A stretch of DNA of 64,000 bases from Chloroflexota bacterium (GTDB lineage Bacteria > Chloroflexota > Dormibacteria > Aeolococcales > Aeolococcaceae), in NCBI GenBank assembly GCA_005880985.1, contig VBIQ01000004.1, positions 186,001 through 250,000 on the forward strand, given 5' to 3'. Positions 8,689 to 19,605 of this stretch are shown here, piece by piece. Below the pieces are notes generated by a model. It made no database searches. It was given only the letters and a program-made list of their open reading frames with translations, and was not told the origin of the DNA. Each line of letters opens with the position of its first letter. Positions within the stretch are counted from its first letter, which is position 1. A program made the position numbers and the translations under genes.

Positions 8689-10085
8689 GCGAGGCTCAGG
8701 CGGACGGCGCGTCCTCGCGGCCCAGGGTGGTGGTGCTCGGCGGCGGTCCCGCCGGGGATGTCGCCGCCCTGCGCGGGGCGCAGCTGGGCGCCCGGGTCAC
8801 CCTGATCGAGCGCGCCGAGCTCGGCGGCACCTGTCTCAACTGGGGATGCATCCCCACCAAATCGCTGCTCGCCGCCGCCGACCTGCTGCGCAGGATCAAG
8901 CTGAGCGACGAGTTCGGGATCGAGGTCGGGGAGGTGAAGGTCAATTTCCCGCGCATGATGGAGCGCAAGGAGGAGGTGGTCCTCGCCATGCGGCGCGGCG
9001 TCGAGGCCGCCTGCAAGCGCAAGAAGGTCGAGGTGCTCAGGGAGCACGGCGTCATCGAAGATGGCGCGGTGGTCGCCGGCGGTCGCAGCCTTGCCTACGA
9101 CCATCTGGTGGTCTGCGTCGGCACCGAGGCGTACGGGCTCCCCGGCGTCGACATGGACCACCCCAGCGTGGTCACCTCCAACGGCATCCTCCGGCTGGAG
9201 CGCATCCCCGAGCGGCTGCTGATCATCGGTGGTGGCGTCATCGGCTGCGAGTTCGCCAGCCTCTTTGCTCCGCTGGGGACGCGGACCACGGTGGTGGAGG
9301 TGCTGCCGCAGATCCTCGCCGGGGTCGACTCCCGCATCGTCGCCCAGTTCCGCAAGCTGATGGAGGCGCAGGGCATCACCTTCCTCACCGGCCGCACGCT
9401 GGCGAAGGTCACCGAGTACCGTGCCGACGACCTCAGCGTCGAGCTCGACGACGGCACCGCGATCGACTGCGACGTGATGCTGATCAGCATCGGCCGCCAG
9501 GCGCAGACCCGTGGCATCGGACTGGAGTCGATCGGGGTGGAGCTCACCGAGCAGGGGCACATCGTGGTCGACGACATGCTGCAGACCGCAAACCCGCGGA
9601 TCTGGGCGGCCGGCGACTGTATCGGCGGGCACCAGCTCGCCCATCTCGCCAGCAAGGAGGCGGAACGCGCGGTCGAGAACGCGCTCGGACATCACCCCCG
9701 GGCCATCGACCGGACGGTGGTGCCGTCGTGCATCTACACCCACCCGGAAATTGCCATGGTCGGCCTCAACAGCGAGACCGCGAAGCAGGTCGCCGGCGAG
9801 GTCAAGACCGGGCAGGCGCGCTTCCTCGGCAACGGCAAGGCGCTCGGTGAGGGGGAGCCCGACGGGGTGGCCCTGCTGGTGGCCGACAAGCAGACCGATC
9901 AGCTGCTCGGCGCGACCATCATGGGAGCGCACGCGGTGGAGATCATCCACGAGATCGGCGTCGCCATCTCCGACGGGCTGACCATGGCCGAGCTGGGCGA
10001 CATCATCCACGCCCACCCCACCGTCAGCGAGCTGGTGATGGACGCCAACCAGCAGGGCGAAGGCATCGCCCCGTATCTGTCGTAG
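8685..10085 (+). CDS. lpdA: Dihydrolipoyl dehydrogenase (E3)
   Basis: VLGGGPAGDVAALRGAQLGARVTLIERAELGGTCLNWGCIPTKSLL; C-terminal HAHPTVSE. GTGA overlap with the E2-E1 gene. Confidence 0.95.
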   Translation: MSEAQADGASSRPRVVVLGGGPAGDVAALRGAQLGARVTLIERAELGGTCLNWGCIPTKSLLAAADLLRRIKLSDEFGIEVGEVKVNFPRMMERKEEVVLAMRRGVEAACKRKKVEVLREHGVIEDGAVVAGGRSLAYDHLVVCVGTEAYGLPGVDMDHPSVVTSNGILRLERIPERLLIIGGGVIGCEFASLFAPLGTRTTVVEVLPQILAGVDSRIVAQFRKLMEAQGITFLTGRTLAKVTEYRADDLSVELDDGTAIDCDVMLISIGRQAQTRGIGLESIGVELTEQGHIVVDDMLQTANPRIWAAGDCIGGHQLAHLASKEAERAVENALGHHPRAIDRTVVPSCIYTHPEIAMVGLNSETAKQVAGEVKTGQARFLGNGKALGEGEPDGVALLVADKQTDQLLGATIMGAHAVEIIHEIGVAISDGLTMAELGDIIHAHPTVSELVMDANQQGEGIAPYLS

Positions 10086-10100
10086 CGGCTGACCCCGCCC

Positions 10101-10568
10101 TCAGCTCGGGATCTGGCGGAGGCGGTCCTGGGCCCGGCGGCGGCGGCGGGCGGTGACCATGCGCCGGGCGATCCGTACCTCGCGGATGGTGAACACCGCG
10201 ATCACCAAGGCCAGGCCGAGCAGGACTCCCCCCACCCAGCGTGGGGTGAGCACGGCGCTGGTGGTGCCGGCGGTCACCAGCACGGTGACGGCGGCACCCA
10301 GCACCACCACCTCGAAGAGGCGGAGCATCACCAGTGCCACCTCGGTGGGCCCGGCCAGCCGGGCGCGGACGGCAGCACGCACCTGGTCGGCGGCGGCCCC
10401 CGGCGAGGACGGGGGTGCCGACGCCGGGCCTGTCCCCGGCGTCCGCCAGGGAGGCGGCGCGCCCGGGGTGGTGCGCCGGCGCAGGGCACCAAGCGCGCCG
10501 AGCATGAGCAGGCGCGTCAGCAACCGGGCGAGGACTCCGAAGGGCATCGCCCCACCATCTTCGCGCAA
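10101..10568 (-). CDS. Hypothetical membrane protein
   Basis: 155-aa ORF with two hydrophobic helices and a basic C-terminus. Confidence 0.5.
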   Translation of the reverse strand: MREDGGAMPFGVLARLLTRLLMLGALGALRRRTTPGAPPPWRTPGTGPASAPPSSPGAAADQVRAAVRARLAGPTEVALVMLRLFEVVVLGAAVTVLVTAGTTSAVLTPRWVGGVLLGLALVIAVFTIREVRIARRMVTARRRRRAQDRLRQIPS

Positions 10569-10807
10569 AGCCCCGAACCGGGCACGTCGCGCATCTCGCT
10601 CAGCCGGAGCTGGACACCAGAGCGGGCGAACCGTTGCCGGTCCGCCCGCCAGGAAGGGGTGAAAAGCAAGGGGGTGCGGCCGGGCTGGGCCGCGGCGCTG
10701 TCTCCCGCGCCGGGAGAAGCGTTATCCCTATTCTGCACCATCGCCCGGAAACGGCCGCCGCCAGGTGTTACAGTCCGGCCGCGTCGAGGGCTCAAGGAGA
10801 GGACAGA

Positions 10808-11035
10808 GTGCGTGCGTACATCCTCATCAGCGCGTCCGCCGGCAAGGCGATGGACGTGGCCTCGCACCTCAAGGGTCAGCGCGGCGTGATCCAGGCAGAC
10901 GCCATCACCGGTGAGTACGACGTCATCGCCCAGGTGGAGGCGGATGACATCGCCGGCATCGGCAGTCTCATCGTCGAGAAGGTGCAGCGCCTCGACGGCG
11001 TCTTCAAGACGATCACCTGCCTCGCCGTCGAGTAG
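10808..11035 (+). CDS. Stand-alone Lrp/AsnC ligand-binding (RAM) domain protein
   Basis: VRAYILISASAGKAMDVASHLKGQRGVIQADAITGEYDVIAQVEADD...; AAGGAG upstream of the GTG. Confidence 0.8.
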   Translation: MRAYILISASAGKAMDVASHLKGQRGVIQADAITGEYDVIAQVEADDIAGIGSLIVEKVQRLDGVFKTITCLAVE

Positions 11036-11048
11036 CTCGAGCCCGCCG

Positions 11049-11927
11049 ATGTCCGGCGGCGGACCCGGACCTGTCTACGTCGAGGGCAGGATCGGCTTGC
11101 GCGGCCTCGCCGGTCTGTACGCGGAGGCGTTCGGGCGGCTGCGCCGGAGCGCCCACCTGCGCGCGTCGTACCTCTTCTGGATCGCCCTGGGCCTGGTCCT
11201 CACCGAGGCCTTCAGCGTCTCGGTTGCGCATCTGCAGTCGACCGACACGGAACGCTGGGCCGCCGCCGCGGCGCTGGGATGGTGGCTGTTCCCGAGCCTG
11301 GTGCTCGCCGGTGGCGCGGCCCTGCTGGTCACGCCCGCGGGCGAGCGCATCGACTACATCGGTGTTCCCAACGGCCTCACCGCGCTTCGCGCGTACAGCT
11401 GCCTTCCGCTGCTGCTCACCGCGACGCTGAGCACTCCCGGACGAAGCGGTTTCGTCATCTGGTCGACGACCGGCGGGCTGATCGGCCTGCTCGACTTCGC
11501 CGACGGCTTCATCGCCCGCCGGGTGGGCCCGCTCACCGAGCTGGGGCGCGCCCTCGATCCCGCCATGGACTCGCTCTTCTTCGGCACCGCGGCGATCGGC
11601 AACGTGCTGCTGGGCATCATCCCGCGCTGGCTGATGGCGCTGCTGCTGTTCCGCTACCTGGCTCCGCTACTGGCCACACCGGTCGTCTTTCTCGCCGGCC
11701 GGCGTCCGGAGCTTGTCTACACGGTGTGGGGCCGCCGCAACACCGCGTTCACCGGAGTTGTCCTCTTCGTCCTGATGCTGGTGCGCGCCTTCTATGGACC
11801 GGTGGACGCGGTGGCCATCGCCATCGGCGTGCCGCTGCTCGGCACCACCACGGTGCTGCATTTCATCGCCCTGGCGGAGCGCACCTACCACGCCCCGGTG
11901 GTTCGCGAGAGGCGGCGCCCGGACTAG
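11049..11927 (+). CDS. CDP-alcohol phosphatidyltransferase family protein
   Basis: Signature D-x2-DG-x2-AR-x8-G-x3-D-x3-D found as DFADGFIARRVGPLTELGRALDPAMD. Confidence 0.85.
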   Translation: MSGGGPGPVYVEGRIGLRGLAGLYAEAFGRLRRSAHLRASYLFWIALGLVLTEAFSVSVAHLQSTDTERWAAAAALGWWLFPSLVLAGGAALLVTPAGERIDYIGVPNGLTALRAYSCLPLLLTATLSTPGRSGFVIWSTTGGLIGLLDFADGFIARRVGPLTELGRALDPAMDSLFFGTAAIGNVLLGIIPRWLMALLLFRYLAPLLATPVVFLAGRRPELVYTVWGRRNTAFTGVVLFVLMLVRAFYGPVDAVAIAIGVPLLGTTTVLHFIALAERTYHAPVVRERRRPD

Positions 11928-11998
11928 ACGCTGCATTGGCGTGTCACGCCGCGCACACGGCACCGGGAGCTTCGCCGCACCGAGCGCATAATCGATGC

Positions 11999-13036
11999 GT
12001 GCATGCCGTCATCAAGTCGACTCCCGGGCCCGGCTTCATCGTCGCCGACGTGGCCGAGCCCACCCCGGCTCCGGGCGAGGTGGTTCTCGAGGTGGAGGCG
12101 GCCTCGGTCTGTGGTACCGACGTGCACCTCTACGACTGGAACCGCTGGGCGGCGGAGCGGGTGCATCCCCCGCGGGTGGTGGGGCACGAGATGTGCGGAC
12201 GCGTCGCCGCGCTCGGCCCCGATGTCGACGGCGTGCAGATCGGCGACCGGGTCGCGGTCGAGACCCACCTCGTCTGCGGGCACTGTCCGGAATGCCTCCG
12301 CGGCGACTTCCACGTCTGCGCCAACACGCGCATCCTCGGTGTCGACGTCGACGGCGCGTTCGCCGAGTACGTCGCCGTACCCCGGCGCAACCTGTGGCCC
12401 GTGGTGCCCGGTCTGGCTCCCGAGCTGGCGGCGCTGATGGAGCCCTTCGGCAACGCGGTGCATGCTTGCTCCGCCGGACGCCTGCGCGGTCAGGTCGTCG
12501 CCGTCTTCGGATGCGGCCCCATCGGATGCGCCGCGGTGGCCATCGCCCGCGCCGAGAACGCCGCGCGCGTCGTCGCCGTCGACCCCAATCGGTACCGCCT
12601 CGAGCTGGCCGAGCGCATGGGTGCCGACGCGCTGGTTGCTGCCGGCGACGACCTCGAGCCGGCGGTGACCCGCGCCGCCGGCGGACCGCTCGACTGCGCC
12701 TTGGAGATGAGTGGAGCGCCGCCTGCGGTCGTCGCTTCGGTGCGACTGGTGCGGCCCGGGGGCTGGATCAGCGTGCTCGGCATCGGCGACGCCGCGACCA
12801 CTCTCGACGTCGGCCGCGACGTGGTGATGAAGGGACTCACCCTGTTCGGCGTCGTCGGACGCAGGATGTTCTCCACCTGGGAGCAGACCACCGCCTATCT
12901 CTCGGGACCGATCGACCCGGCACCACTGCTCACCCACCGCTTCGCCCTGGACGAGGTGGACGGGGCGATGGAGCTGATCAAGTCGGGCCGCTGCGGCAAG
13001 GTGGTGTTGCTTCCCGACGGCCGCGCCGGACATTGA
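11999..13036 (+). CDS. tdh: L-threonine 3-dehydrogenase / zinc-dependent alcohol dehydrogenase family
   Basis: CGTDVHLYDWNRWA, GHEMCGRV, CGHCPECLRGDFHVC; immediately upstream of a kbl-like gene. Confidence 0.85.
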   Translation: MHAVIKSTPGPGFIVADVAEPTPAPGEVVLEVEAASVCGTDVHLYDWNRWAAERVHPPRVVGHEMCGRVAALGPDVDGVQIGDRVAVETHLVCGHCPECLRGDFHVCANTRILGVDVDGAFAEYVAVPRRNLWPVVPGLAPELAALMEPFGNAVHACSAGRLRGQVVAVFGCGPIGCAAVAIARAENAARVVAVDPNRYRLELAERMGADALVAAGDDLEPAVTRAAGGPLDCALEMSGAPPAVVASVRLVRPGGWISVLGIGDAATTLDVGRDVVMKGLTLFGVVGRRMFSTWEQTTAYLSGPIDPAPLLTHRFALDEVDGAMELIKSGRCGKVVLLPDGRAGH

Positions 13037-13049
13037 TGACGGAGACGGC

Positions 13050-14273
<1,224 letters not shown>

Positions 14274-14375
14274 GCTGACGGGTGATGCAGCGGTCCCGGC
14301 AACGGCAGTCGATCAGGCGCGCCCATCCGGCCACTCGTAACGTCCCGGCCGGGATGGACTTTCCCTCGGTGGGTC

Positions 14376-14993
14376 GTGCCCGACCCAGGCTCGGCTGAGA
14401 TGCCACATCGTGGCGAGGCCGAGCTGGAGGCCGAGCGCGAGCTGATCGTCGCCGCGCAGCGCAACCGAGCGGACTTCGCCCCGCTCTACGAACGCTACGT
14501 GGACCAGATCTTCGCCTACGCCTACACCCTGACCGGGGACCGGGAGCTCGCCCAGGACGTGACCGCCGCCACCTTCGCCAAGGCCATCGAGGAGCTGCCG
14601 CGCTTCCAGTGGCGTGGCGTGCCCTACTCCGCCTGGCTCTACCGCGTCGCCGGCAACCTGGTGGCGCGGCATCGCCGCCGGCCCGGCTGGCTGGAGCTCC
14701 AACCGAACCTGATCGACGAGGGCATCGGCCCCGAGGACGCGGCGATCGCCTCGGACCGCCACGCCGAGGTGCGGCGCGCCGTCGCCGAGCTGCCGGTGGA
14801 CCAGCGCCAGGCGATCGTGCTCCGCTTCTCGGGCCAGCTCGCCAACCGCGAGATCGCCGCGCTGATGGGCCGCAGTGAGGGGGCGGTCAAGCTGCTGACC
14901 TTCCGCGCCCTGACCCGACTGCGCCGGCGCCTGGGAGCGCCGCTTCCGGCCGAGCGGCTGGCGGCGGCCGCCGGAGACGAGCATGCCGGCTGA
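14376..14993 (+). CDS. ECF-type RNA polymerase sigma factor
   Basis: YVDQIFAYAYTLTGDRELAQDVTAATFAKAIEEL (region 2) and LPVDQRQAIVLRFSGQLANREIAALMGRSEGAVKLLTFRALTRLR (region 4). A start at 14400 is also possible. Confidence 0.85.
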   Translation: MPDPGSAEMPHRGEAELEAERELIVAAQRNRADFAPLYERYVDQIFAYAYTLTGDRELAQDVTAATFAKAIEELPRFQWRGVPYSAWLYRVAGNLVARHRRRPGWLELQPNLIDEGIGPEDAAIASDRHAEVRRAVAELPVDQRQAIVLRFSGQLANREIAALMGRSEGAVKLLTFRALTRLRRRLGAPLPAERLAAAAGDEHAG

Positions 14994-15345
14994 TCGCGGC
15001 CTCTTCGACTCGCCGCCGCCGGCGCTGACCGACGAGCTCGACACCGTCCTCGAGAGCGGCGCCGCGGCGGCGCGCACCCGGTCCGAGCTGCTGCTCCCGC
15101 TGCTGGAAACGGCGTGGGAGCTCAGCGAGGTGCTCACCCTTCCCTGGTTGGACGAGGCGGAACGGCGCCGGCTGTACAGCCGCAGCCTGGAGCTGGCGGC
15201 GGGCTGGCCGCGCCGCACCCTGCGTCGCCTCCGCCTCGACCGGCCGGCGGTGGTCGGCGCGGCCGCCGGCGGCGCGCTGGTCACCGTGGCGGCGGCGGTG
15301 ATGGTGGCGCGCCACGGGCGATCGCGGGCACCTCTGCCTGCCTGA
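14983..15345 (+). CDS. Small single-TM protein, candidate anti-sigma partner
   Basis: 120 aa; overlaps the sigma-factor 3' end; one C-terminal hydrophobic helix. Confidence 0.55.
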   Translation: MPADRGLFDSPPPALTDELDTVLESGAAAARTRSELLLPLLETAWELSEVLTLPWLDEAERRRLYSRSLELAAGWPRRTLRRLRLDRPAVVGAAAGGALVTVAAAVMVARHGRSRAPLPA

Positions 15346-15370
15346 CGCGGGTCGGGGCTACCCTGGGGTG

Positions 15371-15565
15371 ATGATCCCGCCCTCCGACCAGCGACCCGAG
15401 GACGGCGCCGAGCTCACTCCCCGCGAGCGCGCCCACCTGCGCTCTCGCGACCGCAAGCGGGTCACCAGGATGGTGATGGACAACGCCGCGGTCCGCCGGT
15501 TGGTGCTCCTGCGCGGGCAGAAGAAGGCTGCGCCGCCTCGCGACGAGGACGCTGGCCGGCGCTGA
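15371..15565 (+). CDS. Small charged hypothetical protein
   Basis: MIPPSDQRPEDGAELTPRERAHLRSRDRKRVTRMVMDNAAVRRLVLLRGQKK. Confidence 0.4.
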   Translation: MIPPSDQRPEDGAELTPRERAHLRSRDRKRVTRMVMDNAAVRRLVLLRGQKKAAPPRDEDAGRR

Positions 15566-15646
15566 ACGGCCGCCGCCGGCCCGGCTCGGTGACGGGATCG
15601 GCACGGCGGATCGATGGTCCGGAAGCTGGGGTCACAATGGCCCGCG

Positions 15647-16756
15647 ATGGACAGCGCCGATCCGCCGCCGCCCTCCTGGCAACCCGGTCCGCCGCCACCT
15701 CCCGGCGCGTGGGTGCCGCCGCCGGCGGCACCGCCGCAATGGAATCCCTGGGGTGCTCCGCCGCCCCCCGCGGGCGGGGGGCCAGGTGCCCCGGGTGCCA
15801 TCCCCGGCTGGGATCCGCGGCCCGTCCGCGCGCCCACTGCCGTCGGCAGCGGCAGCTTCCGGGCTCGCGGCGTCGGCGAGCTCCTGGACGGGGCCTTCAC
15901 CCTCTATCGCCGCAACTTCCTGCTGATCGTCGCCATCGCTGCGGCGGTCCAGGTTCCCTTCGCCCTGATCCAGCTCGCCCTCTACCGCGCCGCGGACCTG
16001 AGCGGACACCTCAGCTCGATCAACACCACCCTGCAGCAGATCAACGCTCGCACCCAGAGCGGTCTCTACGCCAGCAGCGACCAGATCGACACGCTCAAGG
16101 GTGACGCCGGTGCGCTGATCGGCACCTTCGTTCTCGTCTTCGCCATCCAGTACCTGGTGGTGCGCCCGCTCGCCGAAGCCGCCACCACCAGGGCGGTCAG
16201 TGATCGCTACCTCGACCGCCCGTCGTCGGTGGGCAGCTCGTACGGCGCCGCCCTGCGGCGACTCCCCGCGCTGATCGCGATGACGCTGCTGCTGACCCTC
16301 GGTGCGACCGCGCTGGCCGCGGTGGTGATCGTGGCAGCCGTGGTCGCGGGGGCAGGGGGTGCGGTGCTGGTCGGCCTGCTGGCACTGGTGGCGATGGCCG
16401 TCGGCTACGTGCGGGTTCGGGTTGCGGCGCAGGCGATCGTCCTCGAGGGTGTTTCCGGAGTGCGCGGTCTGCGCCGCAGCTGGTCACTGCTTCGCGGCGC
16501 CTTCTGGCGAACCTTCGGCATCCTCGGGCTGCTGGCGCTGATCGAGCTGATCGTCAGCGGCATCGTCACCCTCCCGGTCACCGCCGCCACCAGCGGCCTG
16601 GACAGCGGCTCGCGCCAGCTGCTGCAGACCGCGCTGGGTGCGGTGGCGACCGTCTTCGTCGCTCCCATCACCCTGATCACCCTGACGCTCTACTACTACG
16701 ACGCCCGCATCCGCCGAGAGGCGTTCGACATCGAGATGCTCGCCGCCTCGCTGTGA
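15647..16756 (+). CDS. Membrane protein with Pro-rich cytoplasmic N-terminus (glycerophosphoryl diester phosphodiesterase membrane-domain-like)
   Basis: MDSADPPPPSWQPGPPPPPGAW... then FRARGVGELLDGAFTLYRRNFLLIV and several TM helices. Confidence 0.65.
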   Translation: MDSADPPPPSWQPGPPPPPGAWVPPPAAPPQWNPWGAPPPPAGGGPGAPGAIPGWDPRPVRAPTAVGSGSFRARGVGELLDGAFTLYRRNFLLIVAIAAAVQVPFALIQLALYRAADLSGHLSSINTTLQQINARTQSGLYASSDQIDTLKGDAGALIGTFVLVFAIQYLVVRPLAEAATTRAVSDRYLDRPSSVGSSYGAALRRLPALIAMTLLLTLGATALAAVVIVAAVVAGAGGAVLVGLLALVAMAVGYVRVRVAAQAIVLEGVSGVRGLRRSWSLLRGAFWRTFGILGLLALIELIVSGIVTLPVTAATSGLDSGSRQLLQTALGAVATVFVAPITLITLTLYYYDARIRREAFDIEMLAASL

Positions 16757-17448
16757 GCTCCTGCTCAGCCTGGCGACGGTGGGCGGCGATCGCTGTCTTG
16801 CCGGCGGCGGTGGCGGCACCGGTGGTCGCGCGGGCAGAGACCATCCTCCCCGCCGGCAGCGGCGCCAGAGACAGCCTGCAGCGCGTCTACCAGTCGCCGG
16901 CATTCCGCGACCTCGACCGCTCCCCGGACCGCGGGCCGCTCGCCGCCCTCGGCGACGCCATCCTCCGGCTGCTCCGCGCCGTGCTCGACACCCTCGGGGC
17001 TCCGGTGTCGCTGCTGCTCGGCGCGCTGGTGCTGGCGGTGGCGATCGCCCTGGCCGTCCTCCGCCTTCGCGGCGTGCTCGGCGGCCGCCAGCTCCACGTC
17101 GAGGACGAGCCGGCGGCGGCGGGGGATGATCCCGATCAGGAGTGGGACGCCGCCGAGAAGGCGGCGGCGGTGGGCGACTTTCGCGAGGCGGTTCGCCGCG
17201 CCTTCCGCAGCGCGCTGCTCAGCATCGGTCTGCGCGGCCGGCTTCCGCTGCAGGCCAGCTGGACAACCCGCGACCTGCTCCGCCACGCCGCCGGTGACGC
17301 CGACCTGCTGGCGGCGCTGGCCCCGGCCGCCGAGGCCTTCGACCGCGCCTGGTACGGAGGCATGCCGGTGGACGCGGCCGACTGGTCGGTGGCCCGGGGA
17401 CGCTGCCAGGCGGTGCGGCGGCTCGCCGGACGCCGGGTGACCGCATGA
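16753..17448 (+). CDS. DUF4129 domain-containing membrane protein
   Basis: Signal/TM N-terminus; AVGDFREAVRRAFRSALLSIGLRGRL...TTRDLLRHAA...FDRAWYGG. Confidence 0.7.
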   Translation: MSSCSAWRRWAAIAVLPAAVAAPVVARAETILPAGSGARDSLQRVYQSPAFRDLDRSPDRGPLAALGDAILRLLRAVLDTLGAPVSLLLGALVLAVAIALAVLRLRGVLGGRQLHVEDEPAAAGDDPDQEWDAAEKAAAVGDFREAVRRAFRSALLSIGLRGRLPLQASWTTRDLLRHAAGDADLLAALAPAAEAFDRAWYGGMPVDAADWSVARGRCQAVRRLAGRRVTA

Positions 17449-18623
17449 GCAACCGCTCGCTCCGCCCAGCCGCGATCGCGGTGGTGGCCCTGGCGCTGGT
17501 CGGCGTCATCGCGGTGCTCTCGTCCACTCCGGCGGTCGAGAGCACCGATCCCTCGTCGCGCAGCGCCGGCCGAGCCGGCACCCTGGCGCTCTACACCTGG
17601 CTCGACCGGCTGGGACTGCCCGTCCACCGCGTCAGCGGCAGCTTCGACGTCGACGGCAGCGATGTGCTCTTCATGGTGCAGCCCGAGCGCGGCTTCAGCG
17701 CCGACGAGCAGGTGGCGCTCGTCGATCATCTCCGCGGCGGCGGCGAGGCGGTGCTCGCCGTCGATCCCGCCGGCCTGTCCTCCGCCGCCGGACTGCTCGC
17801 CTCGGTCGGAGTCGTGCCGACCGGGGTGACCAGCGACGGCACCGCGTTTCCGGCCGAGCCATCGCTGGCCCGGGGCCGGCTGCGCCGCGTGCCGCTCGGT
17901 CCCGCCACGCTCACCCTGCGGACCACCGGCGCCGGTGCCGGCACCGTCCTCGACGACGGCGGGGGGCGGACCGTGGCGGTGATGCAGCCCGTCGGCGCCG
18001 GGCGCATCTACGTCATCGGCTCGCCTCATCCACTCAGCAACGAGGGCCTGCAGCCGCGGTTGGGCGACTCCTGGGGGCTGGTGCTGGCGGTGCTCGAGCG
18101 CTCCCGCGGTGGCCGGATCGCCTTCGACGAGGTCCATCACGGCGAGACCGGGGCCTCGGGGGCGGCCGGCGTCATCGCCTGGCCGGTGTGGCTGGGCGGG
18201 GTCCTGGCGGGACTGGTCGGGCTGGGCTATCTGACCCTCTCGGGGCGGCGCCTGGGGCGGCCGCTGCCCTCCGGCGAGGCGACGGCGGTGCCGAGCGCGA
18301 CCGCGCTGGTCGGCGCCGTGGCCCAGCTGGTCGAGCGCTCCCGCCGCCGTGGCGCCGTCGCCGAGCGCTACGCCGAGGAGCTCAAGCAGCGGCTGAGCGC
18401 CGCCACCGGAATCGACCCCGGCGTCGATGACGCCACCTTCGTGGCGCGGCTTGCGGGCTTCGGCGCGGGCGTGGCAGACGAGACGGCGGAGGTCCTGCGG
18501 CAGGCCCGGGCGCTGTCCGCCGCCGATCCCTCCGAGACCGCGCTGGTGGCGCTGGCCGGCCGGGTCGACGCGCTGGAGCGCTCGCTGGGGGCGGGAGCGC
18601 CGACGGCCGGGGTCCCGCGGTGA
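17445..18623 (+). CDS. DUF4350 domain-containing protein
   Basis: SSRSAGRAGTLALYTWLDRLGLPVHRV...GRIYVIGSPHPLSNEGL; between DUF4129 and MoxR genes. Confidence 0.7.
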   Translation: MSNRSLRPAAIAVVALALVGVIAVLSSTPAVESTDPSSRSAGRAGTLALYTWLDRLGLPVHRVSGSFDVDGSDVLFMVQPERGFSADEQVALVDHLRGGGEAVLAVDPAGLSSAAGLLASVGVVPTGVTSDGTAFPAEPSLARGRLRRVPLGPATLTLRTTGAGAGTVLDDGGGRTVAVMQPVGAGRIYVIGSPHPLSNEGLQPRLGDSWGLVLAVLERSRGGRIAFDEVHHGETGASGAAGVIAWPVWLGGVLAGLVGLGYLTLSGRRLGRPLPSGEATAVPSATALVGAVAQLVERSRRRGAVAERYAEELKQRLSAATGIDPGVDDATFVARLAGFGAGVADETAEVLRQARALSAADPSETALVALAGRVDALERSLGAGAPTAGVPR

Positions 18624-18645
18624 AGCGCGACGGGCGACCGGCAGA

Positions 18646-19605
18646 ATGGCGCCCGTGACCCGGGCCGCCGAGCTGCGCACCGCCCTGAACCAGACGCTCC
18701 GCCGGGTGATCGTCGGCCAGGAGGCGGTGCTCGACGGTCTGCTCCTGGCGCTGCTGGTCGGCGGTCACGTCCTCCTCGAGGGCGTGCCGGGCACCGCCAA
18801 GACGCTGATGGCACGGGCCCTGGCGGCGGCCACCGAGGGACGCTTCCGCCGCATCCAGTTCACTCCCGACCTGCTTCCCTCCGACATCCTCGGCACCAGC
18901 GTCTGGCGCGCCGAAGCCGGCGTCTTCGAATTCCGCGAAGGGCCGATCTTCACCGACATGCTGCTCGCCGACGAGATCAATCGCGCCCCCGCCAAGACGC
19001 AGGCGGCGCTGCTCGAGGCGATGGAGGAGCGGCAGGTGACCAGCGACGGCGTCCGCCGTCCGCTCGGTGACCGCTTCCTGGTGCTGGCAACCCAGAACCC
19101 GGTGGAGTACGAGGGGACGTATCCGCTTCCCGAGGCGCAGCTCGACCGCTTCCTGCTCAAGCTCGAGGTGCCGCTGCCGGCGCCACCGGCCGAGGGTGAG
19201 CTGCTGCGGCGCGTCGACCGCGGTTTCGACCATCTCGACCTCGCCGGCGCCGGTGTGGTGGCCGTGGTCGACGCCGCCGGGTTGCACGCGGCACGAGAGG
19301 AGGTGCGCGCGGTGCGCGTCGCCGACGCGGTGGTCGACTACATCACCGCCATCGTCGCCACCACCCGCAGCTCGCCGGATCTCTCGCTGGGGGCCAGCCC
19401 GCGGGGGTCGATCGCCCTGCTGATGGGAGCCAAGGCGGCGGCCGCCATCAGCGGCCGCGACTACGTCGTTCCCGACGACGTCAAAGACCTGTGCGTTCCG
19501 GCGCTTCGCCACCGCATGGTGCGGCGTCCCGAGGCCGAGATCCAGGGGGTGAGCGAGGCCGCAGCCGTCGAGCGTGCCGTCGCCAAGGTGCCGGTGCCTC
19601 GGTGA
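18646..19605 (+). CDS. moxR: MoxR-family AAA+ ATPase
   Basis: VIVGQEAVLDGLLLALLVGGHVLLEGVPGTAKTLMARALA, RIQFTPDLLPSDILG, LLADEINRAPAKTQAALLEAMEERQVT. Confidence 0.93.
   Translation: MAPVTRAAELRTALNQTLRRVIVGQEAVLDGLLLALLVGGHVLLEGVPGTAKTLMARALAAATEGRFRRIQFTPDLLPSDILGTSVWRAEAGVFEFREGPIFTDMLLADEINRAPAKTQAALLEAMEERQVTSDGVRRPLGDRFLVLATQNPVEYEGTYPLPEAQLDRFLLKLEVPLPAPPAEGELLRRVDRGFDHLDLAGAGVVAVVDAAGLHAAREEVRAVRVADAVVDYITAIVATTRSSPDLSLGASPRGSIALLMGAKAAAAISGRDYVVPDDVKDLCVPALRHRMVRRPEAEIQGVSEAAAVERAVAKVPVPR

Noticed and set aside
11279-13036. 585-aa + ORF as one gene
   Set aside because: First about 240 codons are out-of-frame translation of the CDP-alcohol transferase; the real dehydrogenase starts at GTG 11999.
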